Shown piece by piece: positions 43,641-56,459 of a DNA stretch of 64,000 nt; position 1 is the first letter of the stretch, and every line of letters begins with the position of its first letter. The DNA is from Ceratothoa steindachneri (Eukaryota > Arthropoda > Malacostraca > Isopoda > Cymothoidae). The DNA lies in the NCBI GenBank assembly GCA_963969495.1, contig OZ018321.1, positions 132,216,293-132,280,292 of the forward strand, in the 5' to 3' direction. A program made the translations under genes and the position numbers. Below the pieces are notes generated by a model. It was not told the origin of the DNA. It made no database searches and was given only the letters and a program-made list of their open reading frames with translations.

Positions 43641-44447
43641 CTACCTTTATGAGATTAAAATTGAAATTTAAAGTAAGTCCACCTTGCCTTCTCTTATGTG
43701 AAAAGAATCCATGATTTTCACACATTGGCAACGCTTAATTCAACCTTATTTCAGACATTAGCAACCATAATTGCAAGCGCTATAAACAACGCGGATTTCG
43801 AATTTAACACCACAATACGTTTGGCAAGCGTTCGTGAATGATACTGACTTGTGATGCTTGAGCATTTAGTTTGTTGAACTTTAATAATACGACTTTTGCT
43901 AATTTGCTTGGTCAATTTAATAGACTTTTGTATAGCTCATGGCTCGATTTTTAAAGAGAAGCATTGCGAAGGGATGTTGGAAAGAGGCGCGGGTCGATTA
44001 TAATATCGCCCGCGCTAAATAGTAAGTTTTGTTTGTTTTGAATTCGAATCTAATGCTAGGTTTCGGGATTCTTTTATATCAGCGATTCAGGTGTTTTTTC
44101 TTTTATCCAACAATGTTTCGTCCTTTGGTCTAAAGGTTTAGTTGGACTACTTGTTCCTGAGGTGCGAGCGAAGTGCAGCGTAGCGAGCCGGGGTGGAGAT
44201 GGGGGAGGCTCCTCCCTCGCCATAATGGCAACTCATAACACGGCTTGATAACGTCTTTCAGTAACTAAATGCATATACGAATTCCAACGCATATGCATGT
44301 ACGGATGAACGAAATATGAAATACGCTATCGTTCAATTTGGAACCAAACACAACAACGAAAACACCAGAGTCGCTAAAGTACAGGATTACCCGGCTTTCA
44401 AATTTTTAATACTAGTAGGTGTTTTATCTTAGGTTTCGTTAGGTTAG

Positions 44448-44680
44448 GTTGTAGTAAAAACGGTACTAATGGAGTTTATAAGCATTCCAGTCATCAGTTA
44501 CGGCTTCGTTTCAGCGCGAAAAGCAGTTATTTTAAAAAATAAGTGCTTTCCGCGCATAACCGAAGCCGTAAATTATGATTAGAATGCCTAATAACACCAT
44601 TAGTACTGTATTTACTACTAAAAACGGCGTATGTCTTTTGAATTTTCACGTAACAATTCTTTATTAAATTAACTTTCTTT
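44448..44680. repeat. Fold-back repeat (about 85-bp arms)
   Basis: The left arm (GGTACTAATGGAGTTTATAAG, GCATTCCAGTCAT, ACGGCTTCG, GCGCGAAAAGC) is the inverted form of the right arm (GTGCTTTCCGCGC, CGAAGCCGTAAATTATGATT, AGAATGCCTAATAACACCAT, TAGTACTGTAT). The centre at about 44533-44545 is A/T-rich. It is probably a MITE-like fold-back. A shorter relative of the arm may occur near 20630-20680. Confidence 0.7.
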
Positions 44681-45164
44681 TTTTAAACCTATTTTATAAG
44701 AAATAGTTATAGAACAACAAAATATAACTATAAACTAGATTAAATTTACTTAATATATTTTACCCCAAAAAAATCCAAAGCGGCATTAACTATCCAGAAG
44801 ATTTAATATATAAGAATTTCTAACTTTGATTTTAAGTTGACGGAAAAGAATATCTTGTTTCGGTTTTTAACAATATCTACGAACATCCCCAATTAACCAA
44901 AAAACGGTCAAGCTTACATTTTATTAAATGGAATCGAAAATCATTTCTCTGCATTTTAACAATCTCTCCGAACGATCTTAGGGAATTACTTATAATTATT
45001 AGTTATAATACTAATGATAATATTATTATTTATTATTATTATTGATATTTTAACCATATGCTCGTCAACGAGACAAGACTTGAGCGGTTAGTACTGCCTT
45101 TTACCCTGGATGGAAGCAAGATCTCGCGAACCATCATTACTTCTATAGGGTCATCCGAAATTCT

Positions 45165-45395
45165 TGCCGCCTCCTGTAAATATTGTTTTAAATATCAATT
45201 TCAGATGACCGAAAGTCTTGCACCCCTTATTTATATTGTTTTAATTTGTATTTCGCATGTGTTTGATATTATTATATTGTTCCTCTATTAAAACTAAATA
45301 CACTAAAACCAGTACATATGTTTGATATTAATATATTGTTCCTCTGTTTTTCTTTTTAATTTTTGGTCCGAGATGACAAGACTTTCGGACCACTA
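45165..45395. repeat. Dispersed TIR-like repeat, copy 2
   Basis: The counterpart of 1705-2010, with TGACCGAAAGTCTTGCACC at 45207 and the inverted GACAAGACTTTCGGACCAC at 45374-45392. In this copy the motif and its inverse match over about 13 bases, better than in copy 1. A further TCATCCGAAATTCTTG lies just upstream. Confidence 0.6.
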
Positions 45396-45399
45396 TGTA

Positions 45400-48180
45400 G
45401 TATTTATAATACTTGAAGGAAGTGAAATGGAGACTGAGATGAATGTTTCTCACTTAACTCACACAGCTCGACAGGCTGATATTATTACCCCAAAATTAAG
45501 GGAGGTACATGTCCCTTGCTTGCAGGGGAGGGTGTTCCCAGGTAAAGTTTCTTCCACCAGAATCGAAAGGAAACAGGGAGGCTCTTATTTTGTGGAACGC
45601 AGCAGAGATCCTCTCTCTATCACTCTCTAATGGAGACGGAAGCTAAAAATGAAAGCCTGACCAAGATCCCATAGCATGGGATCTTGATGTTCTGAATTTG
45701 TTGACTTGGTTGGTCTTTAATTGAGACAGGTGACTCTTCTCATTTTTCAAATCACTATGTTTATCTTAAATTCTAAAAGAATGGACACATTTTCTGTATT
45801 ATGTGGGGTATAAATACCGACACATTAGACTCCAAAGAGCAATATTTAGGGGGGTTTCAGGAATAATTGCATACTCGCAATCGTGTGTGGTATTCCGGCG
45901 GATCACTAATGTAGCAGGACTTCCTGGCAGCTTTTGCCCTGGCAAAGTTTATTCTGCCATCGTTGATGATCCCCCCGAAAGTTTCACATTTCCACTTAAT
46001 TGCTCCAATTTTAGAAAACAAAGTTTTCTTTATTTATATTACACTAGCTATTGCTAGCTAGTGTCAGTCTACTGGTTAAGAATTGTTTGATCATTGTTAG
46101 CGTATGATTGTACATTATACATAGGGTGAAGGGGCATAAATATGACGTCAAAACAAAAGACCAAAGTTGCTAAACATCAAAAGGCCATGGCTAATCTGGG
46201 AAATTATAGCAGACTTAAAATACCAGTTATTATCTTCTTTTGTAATATGTGAATGTATTACTAGAATAATCTAACTTGCCTCAAATGAACTTCCTTAAGC
46301 CATTTTATTTACTAGTATACTCCTATTTTTCTTCATTTAATTTCCCGCCATTTTCTCGTTTTGTCGCTTTATGCTACCATTCGCTAAAATACCTTTAGAT
46401 TGGAATTATATAATCGTCTCGCTCAAAACGAGTACAAATTAAATATATTAAAAAGATTAATCAAATTTCCTTTAAAATTTGAGTCATTGATGGTTTTTGT
46501 CAGAAAATCTCTGGTAACCATAGTTTATAGGTGAATAAAAATAATAAATGTTAACTTCCTGCTCTGTTTCATTCGGTTTGGGTTAACAATTGTAGGAGTA
46601 CAAAGTTCCCTAGTAATAAATTTGTTATGGTAGAAGGATCACAAAACTATCATATTTATTTAATCATCTTTTACAATCTAATGTGAGAATTATCATGATT
46701 ATATTCATTAATACATAAATATTTCTGTTATTTTTATATAATTTTACGTAGTCAAATTTTGAATTTTGTCTAATGAGCGCCAATATGTTATTTTAAATTT
46801 GGGATTTTTTTTACTTCCAAGCAACAGTAATTTAACAATCTTATTTATATTTACCGCACGTATTAACACTTTCTTAAAATCAGCAAAATAGGAATAGTTA
46901 TAAATGACAACTATGACAAGGATTAGGACATAAGTGTGTGTAATAATAATAATAATTCCCCATCTTTGCAATAATTCGAACTAGTCGGACGATTCTCATC
47001 TACATACTTATTGACCGTATGCAATAGATAAATCTAACAAGCTTAAATTAACCGTTTCCATCTGTTTTTAGCTAATGACTGAATTCAAAAACCAATTTCG
47101 CAGGCTTAAAATACCAGGTTTTTTCGTTATTTTATTCTTTAATTGTATTGAGTAAAATTATCTAACAGGCATCAAAGGAACTTCCTCTAACACTCATAAA
47201 TAAACTTTATATTTGTTCTTTTAAATAATCTCTCAATATAAGACCACCGAAGTTTCCCTACAAACCTTTTCAATTCCAAATTCTTTGCTTCCAAAGCCTG
47301 ATGAAGATTAGTCTATCTAAAGCATAAGGATAGAGAAAGATTAGAGTTCAAATCATCTTTTAAAGTAGGTTTTTTAAGCAAATTTGATCTTTCTGATAAA
47401 TATCATCACAAATGCCAAGGTAAAGGAGAGGTGTGATTCAACTTTAATGCCACGGCAGATTGATCATTTCATATCACCGGCGAAAGTCAATTGATGGCTT
47501 GTAGGTAAAAATGGGTATAGTAGAAGTGAGAAAGTAATACGAAAACTGGTTTAGAATGAGTGACGTGTGAAAGAAAATGAAAATGGAGGTAAGAAATAGA
47601 ACGGTAGCCAAAGAATATTGAGAATGATAGAGCTCCAAGCATCCAAAATTAAATCTGTGAACGTTGACAGAGTGGAAGCACCGTATTCAAAAGCATAAGG
47701 TTAGTTGGATCTTAGAATTTTGAGTTTGATCTTGAAGCAGGGTATTAGTAAAGTGACCCAGCCTCTAGATTTTTCATAGACAAAGTGGTCTCTATTTGAG
47801 GGTTCTTAGGGTAGGTTACTTTGATACATTCATTTCTATACTCATTCACCACTTCCTGAAGCTTTTTACCAAGATTCTCCTATTGGGTTGCTACCAATGA
47901 GAGAAAGAGAGAAAACGAGCTCTAAAAGTAAAATTGGAAAATTACAAACACCAAAGGTTCTGAGCAAATTATATGACCGATTTTGAGAAAATGAAATTAT
48001 AAAGGCGAAAGGGCTATAATTTCAGAGATTACAATAGGAAGGTGGTGGGAAAAATGTGAGAAAGGGGCACAAAGAGAAGTGAAAATATTATCAAGGAAAA
48101 TTGTTTGAAATTAGGATATGATCGCGGCTATCAAAGCTTTGATCTGATTTCCAATTCAGTGGCATTTATTTCACGGCTTC
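45400..48180. other. AT-rich stretch without a recognised gene
   Basis: Nothing supported on either strand. Short open frames at 45322-45630 and 45803-46057 have no family motifs. Confidence 0.5.
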
Positions 48181-48182
48181 TT

Positions 48183-49171
48183 TGGTCTATGTTTATTAGG
48201 GACTATTCTATATTTTATATAGGCCCTGATTTGTTTTAGACTATTCTATGGTTTTCTATAGTTTATGGTTTGTTATGGACTATTCTATTGTTTGCTATGG
48301 ACTATGGTTTGGTATGGTATGTTACAGCCTATGGTAAGGTCTAGAGTTTATTATTATAGACAATTGTATACTTTGCTATGAGTTATGGTTTGCTATAGGT
48401 CAGGGTTTGTTCTATAGTTTGCTTGTCGCTATAGTTCTTCATGGACTAGACAATTGTTTGGTATGATTTGTTATGACATATTCTATGAGTTGTATGGTCT
48501 ATAATTGTTTATGGACTATTGTATAGTTTGCTATGAGTTATGGTTTGTTATTGAATATTAAAAGGTTTCATTGAGTTATAGTTTGCTATGTATTATTCTC
48601 AGGTTTGCAATGGAATATGGTTGGTTATACACTTTTCTTTGTTTTTTTTTGTGGTATGGCTGTCATTGACTATTTTAAGGTTTGCTACTCGTAGGTGCCA
48701 TGTTTTTTAATGGGTTATTCTTAGGTTTGCTATGGGAAATAATTTGCTAGGGCATATTCTATAGTATGATATAGGCTATGGTTTTTATAGACATTTTCAA
48801 GGTTTACTAGGAGCCATGGTTTGTTATGGAATATTCTATTATTTGCTATACATAGGCTGTGTTTTCTGGACTATTAAAAGGTTGCCATTGGACAGATTTT
48901 TGTTATAACTTATTCTCTTGTTTGATATACGGCATAGTTTGCTATATTCTAAGGATGGTATGGAATATTCTATGATTTGGTATGGTCTATAGTCTTTTAT
49001 GGACTATTGTATGGTTAGTTATGAGTTACAGTTTGTTCTAAGCTATTTTAAGTTTTCAATGGGCTATATTTCGTTTTTTACTGTTCAGAGGTTTGCTAGG
49101 GGTTATGGTTGGTTATGAACTATACTATCGTTTGTTATAGGCTATAGTTTTATTGACTATTCCAAGGTTTG
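48183..49171. repeat. Degenerate tandem repeat family A, first block
   Basis: About 1 kb of diverged copies of a unit near 39 bp, built from GGACTATTCTATGGTTTGCT and ATGGGCTATGGTTTGTTATG. The same family returns in the same orientation at 51700-52104. Confidence 0.8.
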
Positions 49172-49181
49172 GTATGGGTAC

Positions 49182-50735
49182 ACGTAATAAAATAAAACAA
49201 AAAATAAATCAATGAATCACTATTATGATAAAATGAACAAATGCAATAGTATTAAAATAAAATAAATAAATGAATTATAACTATTAAAATAAAATTAGTA
49301 AAGGAATGAGTCGCTATTAAAATACAAAGAATAAATGAAGTAATTACTATTTTATTGAAATACAAGGAACAAATGAGGGAATCACTAATAAAATAAAATG
49401 AATAACTGAATGACTCATTATTAAAAAGAATAAATGAAAAAATAAATATTAAAATATAATAAATAAATAAATGAATCACAATTAAAATACAATAAATATA
49501 TCACTATTAAATCAATGAGTAAATGAATGAATCACTCTTAAAATACAATAAGTAAGTGAATGAATCATTATTAAAAAGAAATGAATTATAAATAAATGAA
49601 TATATGTATATTTAAATAAAGTTATAATTTAATGAGTAACTTTTAAAAGGCAATGAATAAATGAATGAAGGAATATTAAAATAAAATTAATGAATCACTA
49701 TTAAAACACAATGAATAAACAAATTAAACACGATTAAAATAAAATGAGTAAATGAATGAATACATGAATCACGATAAAATGCAATAAAAAATAATCACTA
49801 ATAAACTAAAATGAATAAATGATTGAACCTTTATTAAAATACAATGAATAAAAGAACGAATCACTATTAAAATAAAATGAATACATTTATGTAACTATTA
49901 AAATACATGAATCTATTAAATTACAAATACCAATGAAACACGATTAAAATAAACTGAGTAAATTAATTAAAAATGAATCACTATTAAAATATACTGAATA
50001 AATGAAAGAATCATTATTAAAATAAAATTAATCAGGGAATTAATCCCTTTAGAAATACAACAAATAGTGACTGAATCTCTATTAAAATACAATGAAAAAT
50101 GAATGAATCATAATTAAAAGAAAATAAATCATGAATAATTCACTATTGTATGAGGAATAACATTTAGAAATTAGTGAATCACTATTTAATGCAATACATA
50201 AATGAATGAAGTACTATTAAATCAAAAAGAATGTATGAATGAATCACTACTAAAGTTCAATGAATAAATCAATAAGGCATATTAAAATACAATGAATAAG
50301 TGAATTAATGAATCATCATTAATATACAAAGAATAAATGAATTAAGGACTCACTATGAAAATGCAATGAATAAATTTATGAATCACTATTAAAGTACAAT
50401 GAATAACTGAATGAATAACTGCTGTAATAGAAGTGAATGAATAAATAAATGGATGAATCATTATTTTAATAGTATGCAATTAACAAATATGAGAATCCCT
50501 ATTAAAATAAAATTCAGATTAATTAATAACTATTAAAATAAAATTTATAAATGAATTAATCACTATTAAAATAAAATGAATGTATGAATGAATCTATTAA
50601 ACTTCAATGAATGAATAAATCTTTATACAAATTAAATGAATAAATGAATGCATATTTATTTGCATAAAATGAAAATTCAATAAATTACTACTAAAATACC
50701 ATTAATAAGTGACTGAATCTCTATTTAAATAAACC
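49182..50735. repeat. Degenerate tandem repeat family B
   Basis: About 1.55 kb of diverged copies of a unit of 31-34 bp based on AATGAATCACTATTAAAATA followed by CAATGAATAAATG. It starts within about 15 bp of the end of family A. Noncoding. Confidence 0.85.
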
Positions 50736-51699
50736 TATATTTTAAAAATCGATGGGTAAACCCTAAATTAGCCGTCAGTTTGTATTTAGTATCAATATAG
50801 AATATATTTTTAAAGACTTTAAATATTTACCTCATCTAATACAATTTTAAAGGTCACTTAACCCTTGAATGTTTAATTGATCTAAACCTAGCAGCATGAC
50901 TTAGCATTCATCGAACGCATACATTACATGACTGCCTTTTCATCACAGTAGGAATATATTCTATTAACTTAAGTGAAAGAGTCACTGATAGCATTTCCGC
51001 GAAAATACACGAATTAAAAATCTTTTCAATCATAACAAATACCTGTAGACACTTTTGCAGGCATTTGAGCTCCTATGACAAGTAATTATCTAGATATCAT
51101 CTCCAACATCCTGGCCTACGCTGCACCTAATGGATGGAAATCTTTTACTCCAATAAACACAAATATTTGCTAACTCAAGGGGCCAGAAATGCGAAGGAAT
51201 AGAATAATACAAATATTTGTATATTAAAATACCTAATTTCTCACTTACCATATTATTTACACTTAAATTAACGCAAGAGCCGATTTGCCTATGTACATGG
51301 TTGATTTACAAGGAGGTGCTGACCGCAATAGCGTAACAAAAGGGATAATTGTAAATGAGAATGATAAGGAACTTGACCGTTAATTAATGGAGTAACCACA
51401 AAGTAACTAGAGCGAAAATTAGGGTTTAATTAGAGATAATCAACTCTAAAGTGAAATAAGAGACGGGACAGAGTCATAAATGATATTAGAATGTTTGAAA
51501 AGGTACCACACCGCGAATTGCTTTTGTGTTGCTTAATGTGCTTGAAACTATAGTGTTATAGGCCCAGAATAATAATATAATTGGATGCTTTTCAAGATTA
51601 TCCTGTTGCACGAATGTCCAAACTTTCTTTTTTAAGAGGTACGAATAAGTAAGTGTAAAGAAATTTGTTAGTAGATGATAGAAAAAATGGTTGAAAAGG

Positions 51700-52104
51700 T
51701 TTGCTATAGGATATGGTGTTTGATTTTTTTTAAGGTTTATAGGGGTTATGGTTTTTATGGACTATTTATTTAATGGTTTGATATAAGCTATGGTGTTTAT
51801 AGGGTATTTTAAGTTTACCAGTGGATATAGTCTATTTGTGCTATAGGCTATTGTGTTTAGGAGTTATTTTAATGTTTGCTATGGGCTATGGTTTGTTATA
51901 GACTATTGTATGGTTTGCTATAGGGTAAGGTGTCTATGGGTTATTTTAAGGTTTTCTAGGGGCTATAGCTTGTTATGGACTATTCTATGGTTTTCTATGG
52001 GCTATTGTGTTTTTGGAGTATTCTGAGGTTTACTAGGGGCTATGATTTGTTATAGATTATTCTATGGTTTGCTATGGGCTATTTTAAGGTTTGCTAGCGG
52101 CTAT
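51700..52104. repeat. Degenerate tandem repeat family A, second block
   Basis: The GGTTTGCTATGGGCTATGGT unit, as at 48183-49171, separated from it by family B and about 950 bp of unique AT-rich DNA (50740-51690). Confidence 0.8.
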
Positions 52105-52109
52105 GTTGA

Positions 52110-53600
52110 TATGCCTTTGTAACATCCTAATATCATTTCTCGCATTCAATTCACTCAAGCGCGATTACGCCAATGTCCGCCTTACTTTTTTCTTACAAGG
52201 CCAACTCAATCTTCCATCTCCCTGGGGAAAACTAAAATACCTACCGGTATGGAGTATAAACATGCGACATATGAGTCCCCAGTTTAGAGTTGTACACTTG
52301 GGGCCCGTATGAAATACTAATTGTGCAGGTTTTAGGAGTAATAGTAGCTTTATCTGTGCCCTACCATCCACCCCCTTGGGGCCAATAATAGTAGAGATAG
52401 ATGACATGGATACTTTACAAATGACAGAGGTTAAAGTCAATGCTAATGGCCTTTTAGGTAGAGACGTTTCTAATTACTTTAGGATTTGTTTAATTCGATC
52501 AATCATTGGATGCTTTTCTGTGTTTCTGACGGATGTGTTTCTTTTCCACGAACCCGCTAGGCATTGAATGGGGAAAATCCCCCCTTAGGACAGCTAAAAT
52601 CAGTAGAGATGGTACCCCTCCCAGCCATATTGTTTACTCCAAAAAAAAGAGTCTAAGTTATAGCATGTGCCAACATGCTACAGTTTACATCTGCAGTATT
52701 TTCGTACCATCCATCAAAGCCCTCAAGAAGGTTGAAGCAATGTCTTTTACACATTTTAATTCCTCTATTTTCAACGCTTTCTTTACAGATTTCTTTTTCA
52801 CCCTTTCAGCAAGCAATGCTCTCGTTGATTTTGATTAAAATAAAGACTCCTTCTCACAAAATCCTTCTTTGATATTTAGGCAAAGTCTGGCCCGAGTAAC
52901 ATAATATTAATAGATCCTAAGGGGGGAAATTCCTCCATAGAAGCGGTAAAATATTAACAAGCTCAAGCATAACATCATAATAAAAGTAATAAAAGAATAC
53001 ATTATATTCTTTCATAGCTCAAATATATTTCAAAATATCCAAATCCAAGCGAGAAGGTGAGAAATTAACGCTGTCAAATATTATTTGAAGAATTCATATT
53101 TAAAGATATCCAATAAATATGAAGCCGAAATAAAATTTATTATTTCTTAGTTCCAATTATAAATGATGCGAAAATGACACCTGATGAAAGAAAATAATTA
53201 TTTTTTCCATTTTATGCTTTGAACATATTATTTATTAAATATCACTAGTAGAATATTTCTATAAGCGACTAGCATATTTCATAGAATTATGATTTTTTTA
53301 AAAAAATGGATATTTTTCTATTTATTTTTGTAGATTTTCATTTTTTCATCATGTATTCAAGATTAAATTTAATTAATATTTTTTGGTTTCAAGCTATATA
53401 TGTATTCCGTAGCTAAACCTCGCGACTTCGCCTAACATTATATATTAGCTAAAATCCGCCCAAAGGGCACATTTTGCTAGGCCTGTGGCGCTTGTTCGTT
53501 TTCCTCACAATTTAAGAAAATTTAGGAAAGGAAAAGGTTTTTTATTTCAAAACACATTCAAAATTGGTGTGCAAGAAAAAAAATATCCCGTTCTCAAAAT
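52110..53600. other. Stretch without a recognised gene
   Basis: Open frames up to about 100 codons occur on both strands (52165-52440 minus, 52533-52838 plus), but I see no motif to support either. Confidence 0.45.
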
Positions 53601-53625
53601 TCTTTTTTTTAAAATGCACAGACGG

Positions 53626-53647
53626 ACACACACACACACACACACAC
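53626..53647. repeat. (CA)n microsatellite
   Basis: About 11 CA units. Confidence 0.95.
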
Positions 53648-54339
53648 GCTAGGAACATTATTATAAGAAGTAAATCAACCAAATTGCTACATATTGCCAT
53701 AGCGACCCCATAGCCTACGCGTAGCGTTTAATAAATTAACCATATATCCCTAACTCTAAGCTACGCCTAACCTTGCCTACGCCTTTGCGAAGGGCCAAAC
53801 GCATCATTAAATAAGAGATCATATTAACTTTTTTAAATCTTTTTGATGGACCAAAATTGACCATACATAGGATTGCATAATAATAAGTATTGTACTTTCA
53901 CTTGGATTATTTTTAAATGCTGCAGCTACCATTTTTAATGTACCTTCATCATTGGATGTTCTTTCCTAATTACTTTGCGATAGATTTGAAACTTTACCCG
54001 GTTTGTTGTGGAGAAAGAAGACAACAGTTTAGCGAAAATGAAACACTGATCCCAATCAATACGGGTTGACATCACATTGGAATGGCTGCTTTACGCTATA
54101 GATACTCATGTTTCGGATTTCATGTGAATTAGTAAGTCTTTATTCAAAAATAAAATCCAATTTCAAGAAGAACAAATCAGTAGTAAAACACTACCAATTT
54201 TTTTCCCCCCAAGTGTCCACGGACCGATCACTAACGGCAATCAAGCATACAACCGAACAATCACTATACTTAACTATGCGTAGTCTTCTGTCTTCGTCAA
54301 AGCCGATAGTGATAGTTGTTGGATTACAAACGCTATAGG

Positions 54340-55165
54340 AAATAACAACAACTGCCGAAGAGGTAGTCAGAAGGCTCGGTCAGTTGAATGCGTACAAATC
54401 CCCTGGTCCTGACAGCAACATCGAGGGGTTGAGGGAGGACCTATGGATGATCAACGAATGGTCTGACAAGTGGACACTGCCTTTCAACTTGGACAGGTGC
54501 AAGGTGATACGCATCAGGTATGCGAATCCCTGGTCAGACTACGAGCTACAAGGCATGCGTCTTAAGTTAACTGATGTCAAGAAGGACTTAGGTGTGGTGA
54601 TTGGCAGCGATCTCAAATTCTCGAAGCAGTGCTTACAGATAGAGAAGAATGCTAAGCGTCTGCCGCGTTACATTAAGAGAGAATTTAGCTTTCGGAACAA
54701 AAAGGTTGTTCTTCCCTTGTATAGCTCACTGGTGCAGCCTCAACTGGAGTACGCGGTTCAGTTTTGGTCTCCTAACTATCGAAATGACATCGATCGTTTG
54801 GAAAAGGTGCAAGCCAGGGCCACGAAACTGGTCCCATCGCTAAAAAACAAGACATACCCTGACTGCAAGAGCTCGGTCTCTTTTCGCTCGAGACTCAAAG
54901 ACTAAGCGGTAGTCTGATAGAGACTTTCAAAATTTCGAAAAGGCTTTGAAAATGTCGACTACACAATCTATTTCACCCTTAACTGGAATGCAACTCGAAA
55001 TCACGGGTGGAAGGTTAAGTTTCCCAGATTTAATACGCCTCCGTTGGGTAAGTCCTTCCCGTGCGACATCTGCGACACGTAGAATAGACTGCTAGCGGAA
55101 GTTCTCAACAGTAGCAGTATTGGAACAGTTCAAGAGTCGACTCGACAACATATACTTTAGAACAT
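54340..55165 (+). pseudogene. CR1/L2-like LINE RT with large internal deletion
   Basis: The open frame to 54905 begins with AEEVVRRLGQLNAYKSPGPD, a finger block from the N-terminal side of the RT. At about 54420 it jumps directly to EGLREDLWMINEWSDKW, which normally lies after the YADD box. The catalytic core is therefore missing. Then come LDRCKVIRI, DLGVVIGSDLKFSKQC, YSSLVQPQLEYAVQFWSP and DIDRLEKVQARATKLVP, a C-terminal signature of CR1/L2-group LINEs. Shifted frames to 55165 retain SLIETFKI, NHGWKVKF and FNTPPLG. The element has no function, but the deletion keeps the frame. Confidence 0.75.
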
Positions 55166-55169
55166 AATG

Positions 55170-56440
55170 TGGTGATAGCAACTTTGTAGTGCGTGCCAGT
55201 TGAGGTAGTTAAATTTAGATTAGCGTAGGATAGCTAAGTTTCATCTTCTAAGGAGTTCCTCCTCGTCATGGGCCACAAGGCTATTGAGGTCCTTCTTGTC
55301 TTTGTAACACTCCCTCTCTCTCTCTTTCTTGTTTTCTCTCACTTGACGACCAGTGGAAATATCTTACTTCGTCATCTTTCTTTTTCAACGACTTGACAGA
55401 AAGCTACCATTCACTACCATTCAACTTCATTGCAACATCAACATTGTTCCATCTTGGTCCAATTCCTTACTGATTTTGGCATATTGCAATTAAATGCTAA
55501 TTCGTTCCCATTCATAACGGCTTGTGCGATTCTTGGTTAATTCTATAATATTCATTGCATTGTTGTTTTCTTTTGCAACATATGAGAACTAATGGGATGC
55601 AATCCTAAAATTAGTTCCTCGCAACATGCGAGAAATAATTCGCTCTAATCTTATATTTTGTGCCGAAAAATTTCTCTGTCGAACTTGCATATCTCCTTTT
55701 TGTTATAATAATGATTATAATCAGAATGAATATTGAACTAAGATCAATTTGATAATAATAATTAAATGAATATCCAAGGAATATTTTTGCAGTAAATCAT
55801 TTTCACATTTTGTGCTGAATCACTATATTTACAAAGTACACAACTCATTTTTTGCTATCAGTCATCTTGGATTTAACGACAAATCTCCATATTATTTATG
55901 CGCGTAAGCTGGTCGACGCGCGCGGTGAAAAGTTTACTCATTGTAAGTATATTATATGATAGGTAGAGTGCGCAACTCTCCCGAATCTGCCTTCACCCCA
56001 CAAGTAATAATAATCAGCAAGCAAAGATATTTTGTGCCACAATATACAAAGTTCAATCAATATATATTTATTTGCGACAGGAATTTTTAGCACGGGCAAC
56101 GACGGGTATTTCTGCTAATATATCTCAGTAACATCCTTTCTATTCATAACAATTTTCATATGCAAGATACTTTCAATCTCTCTCTTCCGAATGCAATAAA
56201 CGGAATATAGATCACTTATATATATTTCTTGCACTTTACAAAAATAACAACATGGGTAAAAATAACAAATATCAAGATAAAATATGATTTTATTGTGTAA
56301 TATCATACAGGAATTTTCACGTTCTTACAAAAGCCTACAGCCCTGATCCTGTCATATTATGGATATCTTTATTTACAGTTCCTCAGTACTCATAATGACG
56401 TTGTCAGAATAAGATCGCATTCTCATTAAGCTTATTACTG
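55170..56440. other. Stretch without a recognised gene
   Basis: The first 150 bp, including a CTCTCTCTCT run near 55312-55324, are probably the 3' UTR of the LINE above. The rest shows nothing I recognise. Confidence 0.4.
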
Positions 56441-56459
56441 TGAAAAGGGATGGAAGACT

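Noticed and set aside
48183..50735. CRISPR-like array
   Set aside because: The repeats are directly tandem, degenerate and without unique spacers, in a eukaryotic context.
52165..52838. Open frames on both strands at 52.2-52.8 kb
   Set aside because: No motif, no coding bias that I can judge, and opposite-strand overlap.
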